A stretch of 48,143 nt of DNA from positions 1-48,143 of the forward strand of contig NZ_JAIXST010000051.1 in NCBI RefSeq assembly GCF_027484545.1. Direction: 5' to 3'. The translations under genes and the position numbers were made by a program. Shown here in pieces: positions 1 to 7,953 of the stretch. The notes under the pieces were generated by a model. That model saw nothing but the letters and a program-made list of their open reading frames with translations, searched no databases and was not told where the DNA came from. Source of the stretch: Runella sp. (GTDB lineage: Bacteria; Bacteroidota; Bacteroidia; Cytophagales; Spirosomataceae). How positions within the stretch are numbered: the stretch's first letter is position 1; every line of letters begins with the position of its first letter.

Positions 1-839
1 CCCGTTTTCATGGATTTTACCATTTCTTCGGTCACCAGAATGGGCGCTTTTTTCCCCATCACCAAAGCCGTCGTAATCACGATATCAGCGTCTTTGATGC
101 GTTGTTTGATCAGGTCCTGCTGTTTCTGCAAAAACTCCGCTGACACCTCTTTGGCGTAGCCGCCTTCCGATTTGTTGGCTTCCATGCCTTCCACGCTCAA
201 AAACTTACCACCCAATGACTCCACCTGTTCTTTGGTTTCGGGACGCACATCGCTCACTTCCACTACCGCGCCGAGGCGTTTGGCGGTCGCAATTGCCTGC
301 AAACCCGCTACCCCGGCGCCAAAAATCAGCACTTTGGAGGGTTTGATGGTACCGGCTGCAGTCATCATCAGCGGGAAAATCTTACCGAGGGCATTGGCTC
401 CAAGTAATACCGCTTTGTAGCCTGCCAAGTTGGCCTGCGAACTGAGCGCATCCATGCTTTGGGCTTTGGTGGTACGGGGAACCGCATCCATACTGAAGGC
501 CGAAATCTTCTTCTGATTAAAGGCTTTGACCAGGTCGGGTTGTGTGTAGGCGTACAAAAACGAAATGCTCACGGCACCTTCCCGCATGAGAGCAACTTCT
601 TCGATAGTGGGGGCATTCACTTTCAACACAACATCGGCATCGGCCAGCAGGGTTTTGGTATCGGCGGCAATTTGCGCCCCTGCGCTTTCGTAAGCTGAAT
701 CAAGAAGAGAAGAATTTTCGCCCGCGCCACTTTCGATGGAACACGTAAAACCTGCTTTGAGAAGAGATTTGACAATGTCAGGTGTGATGGAAACCCGCTT
801 TTCGTAGGCTTTGGTTTCCTTTAAAATCGCAATTTTCAA
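1..839 (-). CDS. pntA: NAD(P) transhydrogenase alpha-1 subunit (soluble NAD-binding part), 3' end cut by window
   Basis: Translated from the complement starting at a TTG codon (837-839), giving MKIAILKETKAYEKRVSITP, the standard N-terminus of the AlaDH/PNT family. Visible landmarks are the N-terminal RVSITP motif (residues 15-20), the RTTKAQSMDALSSQ stretch (about 122-135) that marks PntA rather than alanine dehydrogenase, and the dinucleotide-binding GAGVAG (174-179) followed by an acidic SDVRPE strand end. PntA couples hydride transfer between NADH and NADP+ to proton movement through the membrane subunits. In Bacteroidota the alpha subunit is normally split into a soluble and a membrane protein, so the partners should lie just left of the window. 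The gene has no nearby ATG; a second in-frame TTG lies two codons upstream (843-845). A TTG start is chosen because it gives the family-standard N-terminus. About 279 residues are visible. Confidence 0.9.
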   Translation of the reverse strand, partial: MKIAILKETKAYEKRVSITPDIVKSLLKAGFTCSIESGAGENSSLLDSAYESAGAQIAADTKTLLADADVVLKVNAPTIEEVALMREGAVSISFLYAYTQPDLVKAFNQKKISAFSMDAVPRTTKAQSMDALSSQANLAGYKAVLLGANALGKIFPLMMTAAGTIKPSKVLIFGAGVAGLQAIATAKRLGAVVEVSDVRPETKEQVESLGGKFLSVEGMEANKSEGGYAKEVSAEFLQKQQDLIKQRIKDADIVITTALVMGKKAPILVTEEMVKSMKT

Positions 840-868
840 AATCAAGTTTGTTTTTAAGAATAAAGTGC

Positions 869-898
869 CAAAATATAGGACATAAGTCACTTAAACAA
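869..898 (-). promoter_or_regulatory. candidate promoter for pntA
   Basis: On the minus strand a TTG (896-898) is followed after 18 nt by TATATTTTG (869-877), one base longer than the Bacteroidota -7 consensus TAnnTTTG. It lies about 30 nt upstream of the TTG start codon. The match is imperfect, so this is a suggestion only. Confidence 0.35.
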
Positions 899-1128
899 CA
901 CATCTATCCTGTTTTTAGCAAATTTGTGTAGTAATTTTTTTCATTCCATGACTTTATTTTTTGCTTAGTAACGATCAAAAAATAACATAACCATTTTTTA
1001 CCCGCAGATATCGGAGATTTTAAATCGCTGATTTGCGCCGATTCTGCGAAAATCAGCACTGTATTTTAAGTTGTAATAGATAACTACCAGCTTATTCTAA
1101 GGCAGAAAAATTAACAAATAACGATTAA

Positions 1129-1145
1129 CCGATAACAATTAACGG
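1129..1145 (+). promoter_or_regulatory. recurrent 17-bp leader motif upstream of uxuA
   Basis: CCGATAACAATTAACGG lies 19 nt before the uxuA ATG. Near-identical words precede the 41979 gene (CGGATAACAATTAACAG) and cdaA (CCGATAAAAATTAATAG), each in the same orientation relative to its gene. Function unknown; it could be a 5' leader element or a dispersed repeat. Confidence 0.5.
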
Positions 1146-1164
1146 TGCTTCAGCACATCAAAAT

Positions 1165-2352
1165 ATGGCATTAGAACAAACATGGCGGTGGTTTGGCCCC
1201 AATGACCCCGTCAGCCTGTCGGACGTACGACAAGCTGGCGCAACGGGCATCGTCAACGCCCTGCACCAAATTCCCAATGGACAGGTTTGGACAACCAACG
1301 AAATCCGAAATCGAAAATCCAAAATCGAAAATGCTGGACTGACTTGGTCGGTGGTAGAAAGTGTTCCCGTTCACGAAGACATCAAAAAAGCCTCGGGGAA
1401 TTTCAAACAATACATCGAAAATTACAAAGAATCGTTGACCAATCTGGCAGCCTGCGGCATTGATACGGTTTGTTACAACTTTATGCCCATTTTGGACTGG
1501 ACCCGCACCGACTTGGACGCGCCCATGCCCGATGGCTCTACGGGACTGCGGTTTGATTTCAACGAATTTGCGGCTTTTGAACTCTACATTTTGCAACGAA
1601 AAGGAGCCGAAGCGCACTATACCGAAACCCAACAGAAAAAAGCCAAGGCCTGGATAGACCAAGCAACGGAAGCTGATACCAAACGCTTGGTTCGGAATAT
1701 CATTGCGGGTTTGCCCGGCTCGGAAGAAAGCTATACAGTAGAGCAGTTTCGGGACGTTTTGGACACTTACAAATATGTAGGTGACAAAGAACTTCGAGCA
1801 AATCTGTATGCTTTTCTGCGGGAAATTGTCCCCGTAGCGCAGGATGCCGGTATTCGACTTTCCATTCACCCCGACGACCCGCCGTATCCAATCTTAGGAT
1901 TGCCGCGTGTGGTCAGCACCGAAGCCGACGCCAAACAACTATTGGCCGCGGCCGACTTATCGGCCAACGGTCTGTGTTTCTGCACGGGAAGTTACGGCGT
2001 ACGGGCGGATAACGACTTGGTAGGTATGGTCGAGCGCCTCGGCGACCGCATTCATTTCATCCACCTCCGCGCTACGCAGCGCGACGAAGAAGGCAACTTC
2101 CACGAGGCCAACCACCTCGAAGGAAACGTGGATATGTACGGCGTGATGAAGGCGTTGTTGCTGGAACAAAAAAGAAGAAAAGAACAAGGACGTACCGATT
2201 TGAAAATGCCGTTCCGTCCCGACCACGGCCATAAAATGCTCGACGACCTCAACGCTGCAAAAAAAACCAACCCTGGCTACACGGCCATCGGTCGCTTACG
2301 CGGACTGGCGGAGTTAAGAGGGTTGGAAATGGGGATAGAGCGGAGTTTGTAA
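1165..2352 (+). CDS. uxuA: mannonate dehydratase
   Basis: Dehydrates D-mannonate to 2-keto-3-deoxy-D-gluconate in cytoplasmic glucuronate catabolism. The 395-residue length and the N-terminus [18 protein letters not shown] match UxuA. Family landmarks are [14 protein letters not shown] (about 61-74), SIHPDDPP near residue 235, a conserved CTGSYG near 273, HLRATQRDE near 300 and PDHGHKM near 352-358, which together supply the metal-binding His/Cys/Asp ligands of the TIM-barrel. The gene stands alone, with no uxuB or kdgK beside it, and converges with hslU across a shared hairpin terminator. An odd feature is the region 1299-1332, which encodes [11 protein letters not shown] from a run of CGAAATC/CGAAAATC/CAAAATC words resembling intergenic repeats, although the reading frame and family length are kept. 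The identification is secure. Confidence 0.96.
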   Translation: MALEQTWRWFGPNDPVSLSDVRQAGATGIVNALHQIPNGQVWTTNEIRNRKSKIENAGLTWSVVESVPVHEDIKKASGNFKQYIENYKESLTNLAACGIDTVCYNFMPILDWTRTDLDAPMPDGSTGLRFDFNEFAAFELYILQRKGAEAHYTETQQKKAKAWIDQATEADTKRLVRNIIAGLPGSEESYTVEQFRDVLDTYKYVGDKELRANLYAFLREIVPVAQDAGIRLSIHPDDPPYPILGLPRVVSTEADAKQLLAAADLSANGLCFCTGSYGVRADNDLVGMVERLGDRIHFIHLRATQRDEEGNFHEANHLEGNVDMYGVMKALLLEQKRRKEQGRTDLKMPFRPDHGHKMLDDLNAAKKTNPGYTAIGRLRGLAELRGLEMGIERSL

Positions 2353-2355
2353 TAA

Positions 2356-2394
2356 AACAATGGTGGAATAACGTTCGTACATTCCACCATTGTT
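2356..2394. terminator. bidirectional terminator between uxuA and hslU
   Basis: Perfect 14-bp inverted repeat AACAATGGTGGAAT (2356-2369) with its complement at 2381-2394 and an 11-nt loop. It starts four bases after the uxuA stop and ends nine bases before the hslU stop, so it serves both convergent genes. There is no long T tract on either side. Confidence 0.8.
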
Positions 2395-2403
2395 CACAAG
2401 GAT

Positions 2404-3837
2404 TTACAGAATATACTGACTCAAATCACGATTTTTGACCAAACTTGCCAGACGTTCCTGCACCAATTCTTTGGTGACGACGACGTGAGAATTGGCCTGA
2501 ATAACGTTGGGAATATCAAACATAAACTCGTTGAGCAAGGTACTCATCACGGTCTGCAAACGGCGCGCGCCGATGTTTTCTACTTCTGAATTGATGGTGA
2601 AGGCCAACTTAGCGATTTCGCGCAGGGCATCGTCCTGAAAAGAAAGTTCTACGTCTTCGGCCTGCATCATGGCGCTGTACTGACGGGTCAGTGAGTTGCG
2701 GGGCTCTTTCAAAATCCGATAAAAATCATCTTCGGTCAGGCTTTGCAACTCTACCCGAATCGGGAAACGTCCCTGTAATTCAGGGATTAAATCGGAAGGT
2801 TTGGATACGTGAAATGCTCCGGCGGCGACAAACAAAATGTGGTCGGTTTTGATGGGTCCGTATTTGGTATTAACCGTTGAACCTTCCACAATCGGCAACA
2901 AATCGCGCTGTACGCCTTCACGACTTACGTCCGGACCACCGCCTTTACCGTTTGAATTGGCAATTTTATCAATTTCGTCAATGAAAATAATCCCTAAGTC
3001 CTCCGCTTTCAGAATCGCTTCCTCTTTGACCTCATCCATGTCAATGAGTTTGGCGGCTTCTTCTTCTAACAGGATTTTACGGGCGTCGGCAATGGTGAGC
3101 TTGCGTTTTTTATTACGCTTGGGTATCATATTACCGAGCATTTCCTGCAAATTCATCATCGAAACGTCGTCAATCGGCCCGCCCATCACTCCAATATTAG
3201 GCGCAGATGACGATTGCATGTCTATTTCAATTTTACGGGTTTCCAATTCTCCGGCCCGTAATTTTTCCCGAAAACGTCCTCGTGTACGTTCATTCAATTC
3301 TTGGTCGGGCATTGACGAAATGGGAGGATTGACACTATCATTATCGTCCACAATTTCAAAACCTACATTGGGTCGGCTAAAATTCACCGAGTTATTATTA
3401 TTATTATACATCGGCGGAATCAGCACGTCCAAAATAATGTCTTCAACTATATCCTGTGCTTTTTGCTTTACGGCTTCTTTTTTGGCCGTTTTGACCATAT
3501 TTACCGCCTGCTCGACCAAATCGCGCACCATGCTTTCCACATCACGACCTACGTAGCCTACTTCCGTAAACTTCGAGGCTTCCACTTTTATAAAAGGCGC
3601 ATCCGCAATTTTAGCCAAGCGGCGGGCAATTTCGGTTTTACCAACCCCCGTCGCACCGATGAGCAAAATATTATTGGGAATGATTTCTTTCTGCATTTCG
3701 GGCGTGCTGTTCATCCGCCGCCAGCGGTTACGGAGGGCTATTGCCACATTTCGTTTGGCATCGTGCTGACCAACGATGTATTTGTCCAATTCTGCGACGA
3801 TTTCGCGCGGAGTGAGTTTATCTAATTTTGAAGACAT
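2404..3837 (-). CDS. hslU: ATP-dependent protease HslVU, ATPase subunit
   Basis: AAA+ unfoldase (ClpY) that feeds substrates to the HslV peptidase in the cytoplasm. The N-terminus LTPREIVAELDKYIVGQ is diagnostic. Walker A is GATGVGKT (61-68), Walker B is IIFIDEIDKIA in the middle of the protein, and the sensor-2/C-terminal domain carries ENIGARRLQTV. The protein ends in SQYIL, the type of C-terminal tail that inserts into HslV. At 477 residues it is slightly longer than E. coli HslU (443); the extra length is in the I domain, including an NNNNN run coded by an ATT/AAT microsatellite near 3392-3408. No hslV is adjacent, which is common in this phylum. Function is certain from sequence. Confidence 0.97.
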   Translation of the reverse strand: MSSKLDKLTPREIVAELDKYIVGQHDAKRNVAIALRNRWRRMNSTPEMQKEIIPNNILLIGATGVGKTEIARRLAKIADAPFIKVEASKFTEVGYVGRDVESMVRDLVEQAVNMVKTAKKEAVKQKAQDIVEDIILDVLIPPMYNNNNNSVNFSRPNVGFEIVDDNDSVNPPISSMPDQELNERTRGRFREKLRAGELETRKIEIDMQSSSAPNIGVMGGPIDDVSMMNLQEMLGNMIPKRNKKRKLTIADARKILLEEEAAKLIDMDEVKEEAILKAEDLGIIFIDEIDKIANSNGKGGGPDVSREGVQRDLLPIVEGSTVNTKYGPIKTDHILFVAAGAFHVSKPSDLIPELQGRFPIRVELQSLTEDDFYRILKEPRNSLTRQYSAMMQAEDVELSFQDDALREIAKLAFTINSEVENIGARRLQTVMSTLLNEFMFDIPNVIQANSHVVVTKELVQERLASLVKNRDLSQYIL

Positions 3838-3917
3838 TGTTTAATTCAACAATTTGAAAGTGTATTAATTTGAAAATGCAGTAAGACCATATTTTTTGCA
3901 AAACAAATGTAGAAACG

Positions 3918-3948
3918 TTGGCAATTTCAAATTTGACCTCTATTTTTG
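3918..3948 (+). promoter_or_regulatory. Bacteroidota-type promoter for the 3976 lipoprotein
   Basis: TTG at 3918-3920, a 20-nt spacer and TATTTTTG at 3941-3948, an exact TAnnTTTG -7 element with the expected spacing. It lies 27 nt upstream of the chosen start codon. Confidence 0.65.
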
Positions 3949-3975
3949 TACAAATTTGATAAACGAATCTTGAAG

Positions 3976-4278
3976 ATGAAACGTAACTTTTTGAAAATAA
4001 GTGCTTTGTTGCTGGCTGTTTCTTTAGCCTCCTGTAAGTATCAAAAGAACAATACCATTGACCAAAATGATGTACGGACGGGCGATGAGTACGTTTACGG
4101 CGTACATCCTGACTCAGCCGCTCGTCAGACCAAGATTAGATATACGGCTAAACCGGAATTGGAACAAAGAACTACTGCAATTCGCGAAAAACTTTTCGGA
4201 GCAGCTACTGCGGAAACTACCGCTCCCGCAGCAGCCGTTGCTGCACCGGCTGCCGCTGACTCAGCTGCCACTAAGTAA
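3976..4278 (+). CDS. small outer/periplasmic lipoprotein, function unknown
   Basis: 100 residues from the ATG at 3976, which is preferred over an ATG ten codons upstream (3946) because it gives a clean signal peptide and because 3946 lies inside the -7 promoter element. The signal is KRN, a hydrophobic stretch and the lipobox LASC with Cys20 as the lipidated residue. After it comes a polar segment with EYVYGVHPDSAARQTKIRY and a tail of almost only Ala, Thr, Pro and Val (about 76-100), probably disordered. No catalytic motif is visible. It has its own promoter and is followed by a strong hairpin, so it is probably monocistronic. Similar short lipoproteins with Ala-rich tails occur in Cytophagales, but I cannot name a family. 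Confidence 0.75.
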   Translation: MKRNFLKISALLLAVSLASCKYQKNNTIDQNDVRTGDEYVYGVHPDSAARQTKIRYTAKPELEQRTTAIREKLFGAATAETTAPAAAVAAPAAADSAATK

Positions 4279-4302
4279 GCCTTACTTATTTGATATAAAT
4301 AC

Positions 4303-4338
4303 GAAGCGACGTTTGCCTAAGCGTCGCTTCTTTTGTTT
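4303..4338 (+). terminator. Rho-independent-type terminator after the lipoprotein gene
   Basis: Perfect 9-bp stem GAAGCGACG (4303-4311) and CGTCGCTTC (4322-4330) with a 10-nt loop, followed by TTTTGTTT. It begins 24 nt after the stop codon. Confidence 0.85.
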
Positions 4339-4356
4339 ACTTAAACTCCTATTCCC

Positions 4357-4815
4357 ATGAAAAAATCAGTTTATATCCTGCTTATCGTTCTCCTTTACGG
4401 CGGAAAATCAGTAGCTCAAAAAACAGAAGAGCCTCTCGTAAGAGTACCTATCCAACAACTCTTTGATGGCATGAAAAAGAGCGATTCTACCTTGGTACGT
4501 CAATCATTAGCGGTAGGTGCACGCCTTGAAACAGTCTCCAAAAATAATTCAGGCGAAGTTTTCGTACGTTCTGATTCATTTGAAGGATTTATAAAAAACA
4601 TCGGCAAATCGACTGCTGGTGATTTGGACGAACGCCTAACCGCCATAGACATTCGCATTGACGGTGACATGGCCACCGCTTGGACTCCCTACAAGTTTTA
4701 TTTAAAAGGCAATTTCAGCCACTGCGGCATCAATGCGTTTCAATTGGTAAAAACTGCTGCGGGTTGGAAAATCTGGAGTATCATTGATACCCGCCGCAAA
4801 GAAGGCTGTGAATGA
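4357..4815 (+). CDS. exported NTF2-like (lumazine-binding-type) protein
   Basis: 152 residues with a signal peptide (KKSVYILLIVLLYGGKSVAQ, likely cut near residue 20). The mature part shows the NTF2-like pattern: an N-terminal helix with PIQQLFDGMKKSD, then LVRQSLAVGARLETV, a middle LTAIDIRIDGDMATAWTPYKF strand pair and the C-terminal GINAFQLVKTAAGWKIWSII strands. Members of this superfamily fold as an alpha+beta cone and are often annotated 'nuclear transport factor 2 family' or 'putative lumazine-binding'. No active-site residues are convincing, so the role is unknown; a small-ligand-binding or accessory function in the periplasm is likely. It starts 19 nt after the preceding terminator's T-rich tail and probably has its own weak promoter. 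Confidence 0.75.
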   Translation: MKKSVYILLIVLLYGGKSVAQKTEEPLVRVPIQQLFDGMKKSDSTLVRQSLAVGARLETVSKNNSGEVFVRSDSFEGFIKNIGKSTAGDLDERLTAIDIRIDGDMATAWTPYKFYLKGNFSHCGINAFQLVKTAAGWKIWSIIDTRRKEGCE

Positions 4816-4946
4816 TTTGCGATTTTCAATTGCCGATTTATGGCACTTCATACTAACTATTTATCAATATTGTTGCCGATAATTCGTCATTTATCAGCTA
4901 TTTAAAAAATCGACAATTGGCAATCGAAAATGCCGAAATTCTACCC

Positions 4947-5198
4947 ATGCGTTACGTCGGAGACATTACCAGTACAGACAACTACAAAATTGCCCTTTAC
5001 ACTTGGAATGGCAAGTACATTGTCAAAATAGAAGCAGGCTTGTACGAACAAACTTATAAAGTCAGTGAAATGGATTTTTTAGGCGATGAAGCCGACATTC
5101 GTAAGCTGTTTACAGACGACGCTTTCCTGAAAACCATCTTTGCACGGTTTAATCAAATGCACGTTGATTTTCAGGAAGCAATCGAACGGAATGAGTAA
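4947..5198 (+). CDS. small conserved-looking hypothetical protein
   Basis: 83 residues from ATG 4947 (MRYVGDITSTDNYKIALYTW). A longer in-frame start at 4917 exists, but the extra ten codons fall in AATCG/AATTGG repeat words that look intergenic. The sequence is mixed beta/alpha with many aromatic and acidic residues (YEQTYKVSEMDFLGDEADIRKLF) and no signal peptide, membrane segment or Cys/His cluster. It ends two bases before the convergent HtrA gene stop. I do not recognise a family; a cytoplasmic protein of fewer than 90 residues is all that can be said. Confidence 0.6.
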   Translation: MRYVGDITSTDNYKIALYTWNGKYIVKIEAGLYEQTYKVSEMDFLGDEADIRKLFTDDAFLKTIFARFNQMHVDFQEAIERNE

Positions 5199-5200
5199 CC

Positions 5201-6211
5201 TCACTTCAACTCACCAGGAATAACAGTTACATTCTTCGCCAAATTATTCCGTAAAACCGTTACCTCGCTTCGCTTCCCAATGGAATCTTCGGTAAGCAAT
5301 TTATGTAGATCATCAACCGAACCCACCGCCTTCCCTTCAAAGCCTACGATAATATCTCCGGCTCTGAATTCAGAGTTGTAAGACACGCCGTCGGCTTCTA
5401 CGCTTACGATATAAATTCCCGTTTTGGTTTGTAGTTGGTTGTATTGAACAATGCGGTCGGTAAGGTTGAGAAGTTGCCCTGCGATTCCCAAGTAGCCTCT
5501 GCGCACACGTCCTTTCATAATTAATTGTCCCGCTACCTGAGCCGTAATATTGGAGGAAACCGCAAAACAAAGTCCCTGTGCGGGTAAGATAACCGCCGTA
5601 TTCACGCCAATTACTTCTCCGTGAGAATTGACTAAGGGGCCGCCTGAATTGCCGGGGTTGAGCGAAGCATCCGTTTGAATCACATCATCAATCAAACGCC
5701 CTGATTCTGAACGAAGTGACCGACCCAATGCACTGATAACACCCGCTGTAACGGTATATTGAAAGCCGTAAGGATTCCCAATGGCAATGGCAATTTGACC
5801 CACTTGCAGGTTCTTGGAATTGCCAAAAGAAACGGCTCGCAAGGCATCACCGTAGATTTTGAGCACGGCAATGTCGGTGGCCGGGTCGCAACCTACGATT
5901 TGGGCTTCAAATTCGCGCCCGTCCTGAAGTAAGGCCGAAATTTTAGTGGCACCGGCTACGACGTGGTTGTTGGTAATGACAAATCCATCCGATGAAATGA
6001 CAAACCCCGAGCCCGTTCCCTGGCCATCGTTAGGGTTACGAGTACGAGTGTCTTTTTTGCCGCTCACTTTGATTTGAACGACCGAGTTGCTGACTTTTTT
6101 AGCTACATTTACCACCGTTTGGGAGTAAGAATCGAGTAAAGGTGCGTCATTTTGAAAGACCGGCTCACTACCCTCGGCAGTGTCCGTGTTGGAAGTAATG
6201 TAAGTGACCAT
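5201..6211 (-). CDS. HtrA/DegP-type serine protease (S1C) with one PDZ domain
   Basis: 336 residues. The chymotrypsin-like domain spans about 30-220 with the catalytic triad His83 (TNNHVV), Asp113 (ATDIAVL) and Ser189 (GNSGGPL). One PDZ domain follows at about 235-330 (LGIAGQLLNL, then FRAGDIIVGFEGKAV). Unlike ordinary DegP/DegQ, no signal peptide or membrane anchor is visible at the N-terminus, and there is a single PDZ domain, so it may act in the cytoplasm, or the true start may be elsewhere. S1C proteases degrade or chaperone misfolded proteins. It converges with the small gene at 4947, and the space downstream is only two bases. Confidence 0.9.
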   Translation of the reverse strand: MVTYITSNTDTAEGSEPVFQNDAPLLDSYSQTVVNVAKKVSNSVVQIKVSGKKDTRTRNPNDGQGTGSGFVISSDGFVITNNHVVAGATKISALLQDGREFEAQIVGCDPATDIAVLKIYGDALRAVSFGNSKNLQVGQIAIAIGNPYGFQYTVTAGVISALGRSLRSESGRLIDDVIQTDASLNPGNSGGPLVNSHGEVIGVNTAVILPAQGLCFAVSSNITAQVAGQLIMKGRVRRGYLGIAGQLLNLTDRIVQYNQLQTKTGIYIVSVEADGVSYNSEFRAGDIIVGFEGKAVGSVDDLHKLLTEDSIGKRSEVTVLRNNLAKNVTVIPGELK

Positions 6212-6288
6212 GGCGTTTTTTGAGAATGAAAAAAATGGAGTGTTTCAATCCCTGTACCAAGTTAAAAAAGAAGACATTTTGACAGATT

Positions 6289-6474
6289 ATGACCTTTGAA
6301 CAATACCTAATCATCAAAAAAATAGACATAAAGGCATTTCGCCAACACGAAGCCGAGCGTTTTCACGAATGGGAAACGCTTTATGCGCAACTGCATCCCG
6401 AAAGTTTCACCGCACAAAAGAAGTTTTTGATCAATGACCTGCGCAGAAAGTATCTGTTAAAAAGCGGTGAATAG
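6289..6474 (+). CDS. small hypothetical protein
   Basis: 61 residues, highly charged and helical (FRQHEAERFHEWETLYAQLHPESFTAQKKF), with a basic C-terminus (DLRRKYLLKSGE). The start ATG is preceded by an A/G-rich stretch (AAAAAAGAAG about 20 nt upstream). No domain is recognised. The aromatic/basic composition and small size suggest a soluble cytoplasmic protein, possibly binding nucleic acid or a partner protein, but this is a guess. It is divergent from the HtrA gene and 55 nt upstream of the first sulfatase. Confidence 0.6.
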   Translation: MTFEQYLIIKKIDIKAFRQHEAERFHEWETLYAQLHPESFTAQKKFLINDLRRKYLLKSGE

Positions 6475-6529
6475 AAGGTTAGAATAAAGGCTTTTGTGAT
6501 TTATAGAATAGTAAATCATAAAATTAATT

Positions 6530-7870
6530 ATGAGACTTTTTCCGCTCTTTATTTGTCATCTCTGTTTTCTGTTTTTATTAGTTCCTTTGGCTTTTTCTCA
6601 ACAAAAACCCAACATCGTCATGATTTTGGTGGACGACATGGGTTGGGGTGAAGTTGGCGTATACGGTTCAAAATATTGTCAAACGCCTCATTTGGACAAC
6701 CTTGCCAAACAGGGGATGAGGTTTACAAATTTTTACGCCAATTCAACCGTCTGTTCGCCTACCCGGGCCGCCCTCATGACCGGGCGCTACCCCGATTTGG
6801 TGGGTGTTCCAGGTGTGATTCGGGGCAATGCTGAAAACAGTTGGGGGTACTTTTCTCCTAAAGTCGTAACACTTCCTCAGGTATTGAAAACGGCTGGCTA
6901 TCAGACCGCAATGGTCGGAAAATGGCACTTGGGCCTGGAGCCCGAAAACCACCCCAACCGGCGAGGTTTTGCGCATTTTCACGGTTTTCTGGAAGATATG
7001 ATGGATGATTATTACACGCACCTGCGAGAAGGCAAAAACTGGATGAGGCTCAACGGGCAGGTCATCAACCCTCAAGGCCACGCCACCGATTTATTCACCC
7101 AATGGGCCATTGATTACCTGAATATCCAAAAGAAAAACCCCAAACCTTTCTTTTTATATCTGGCGTACAATGCGCCTCATTTTCCCGTTCAGCCACCCCA
7201 GGAATGGTTGGAGAAAGTAAAAAAACGCAACCCGAATTTATCCGAAAAACGGGCCAAACTCACCGCTTTAATTGAGCATTTAGATGAAAGTATCGGCAAA
7301 GTAATGGAAGTGTTACGCCAAAATGGACAAGCTGAAAATACGCTTATTGTTTTCAGCAGCGACAACGGTGGCTTACTGTCAGACGAAGCCGATAACGGCA
7401 TTTGGAAAGGAGGCAAACAGACAATGTACGAAGGAGGAATCAGGGTGCCGACCATCGCCGTTTGGAAGAATAAAATCAACGCCGACACGAAAACTGATTT
7501 TCGAGTGCTTACCATGGATTTACTTCCCACTTTTTGTGAAGTGGCAGGTGCGAAAATCCCTCAATTCGTAGACGGGCATTCTTTTTTATCCGTGTTGAAA
7601 GGAGAACCAAAAATAACCTTGGATAGACCCACTTTCTGGGTACGGCGGGAAGGTGGTGCGTATGGCGGGCAAGAGTACTACGCTTTGCGGGACGAAAATT
7701 GGAAACTCCTGCAAAACACACCTTTCGAGCCGTTTCAACTCTTCGATATGTCCAAAGACTCGCTCGAAACAATGGATGTCAGAAAGACCAATAAGGCAAT
7801 TTATGAAGCGTTGGAAAAAAAGCTGAGGGGTCATATTCAAAAAGCGGGTGCCATAAACTGGCAAAAATAG
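6530..7870 (+). CDS. secreted S1-family sulfatase (arylsulfatase A type)
   Basis: 446 residues with a signal peptide ending near AFSQ (residue 23). The alkaline-phosphatase-like fold is marked by NIVMILVDDMGWG, where Asp35/Asp36 bind calcium, the formylglycine motif CSPTR with Cys75 as the residue converted to formylglycine, MTGRYP, GKWHLG (catalytic Lys/His pair) and SSDNGG, which supplies the second metal pair. The C-terminal subdomain carries the typical WKLLQNTPFEPFQLFDMSKDS element. It would remove sulfate esters from sulfated glycans in the periplasm or at the surface. It sits directly upstream of a second sulfatase. No maturation enzyme (FGE or anSME) is in the window. The exact substrate cannot be read from sequence. 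Confidence 0.93.
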   Translation: MRLFPLFICHLCFLFLLVPLAFSQQKPNIVMILVDDMGWGEVGVYGSKYCQTPHLDNLAKQGMRFTNFYANSTVCSPTRAALMTGRYPDLVGVPGVIRGNAENSWGYFSPKVVTLPQVLKTAGYQTAMVGKWHLGLEPENHPNRRGFAHFHGFLEDMMDDYYTHLREGKNWMRLNGQVINPQGHATDLFTQWAIDYLNIQKKNPKPFFLYLAYNAPHFPVQPPQEWLEKVKKRNPNLSEKRAKLTALIEHLDESIGKVMEVLRQNGQAENTLIVFSSDNGGLLSDEADNGIWKGGKQTMYEGGIRVPTIAVWKNKINADTKTDFRVLTMDLLPTFCEVAGAKIPQFVDGHSFLSVLKGEPKITLDRPTFWVRREGGAYGGQEYYALRDENWKLLQNTPFEPFQLFDMSKDSLETMDVRKTNKAIYEALEKKLRGHIQKAGAINWQK

Positions 7871-7953
7871 CAGGCTTAATCTAATCGGATTGTTTAAGTA
7901 AAAGCGTCTTTTATTACGCTTATTATCGGGATGCCATATCATTTGTTTCTACC

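Larger units (their letters stand above)
840..1164. other. 325-bp intergenic region between divergent pntA and uxuA
   Basis: No ORF is convincing here. The left third holds the candidate pntA promoter. At about 1001-1060 there is a degenerate run of words built on GCAGAT, CGCTGATTT and GCGCCGATTCTGCG, resembling dispersed intergenic repeats. The right end (1110-1145) is rich in TTAAC/GATTAAC words and ends with the 17-bp leader motif listed separately. Confidence 0.6.

Noticed and set aside
1171-1869. 232-residue minus-strand open frame
   Set aside because: Antisense to uxuA, which is certain from family motifs.
2837-3556. 239-residue plus-strand open frame
   Set aside because: Antisense to hslU; serine-rich, low-information sequence typical of a shadow frame.
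7902-7921. Small hairpin between the two sulfatase genes
   Set aside because: Only a 6-bp stem with no T tract; not convincing as a terminator.
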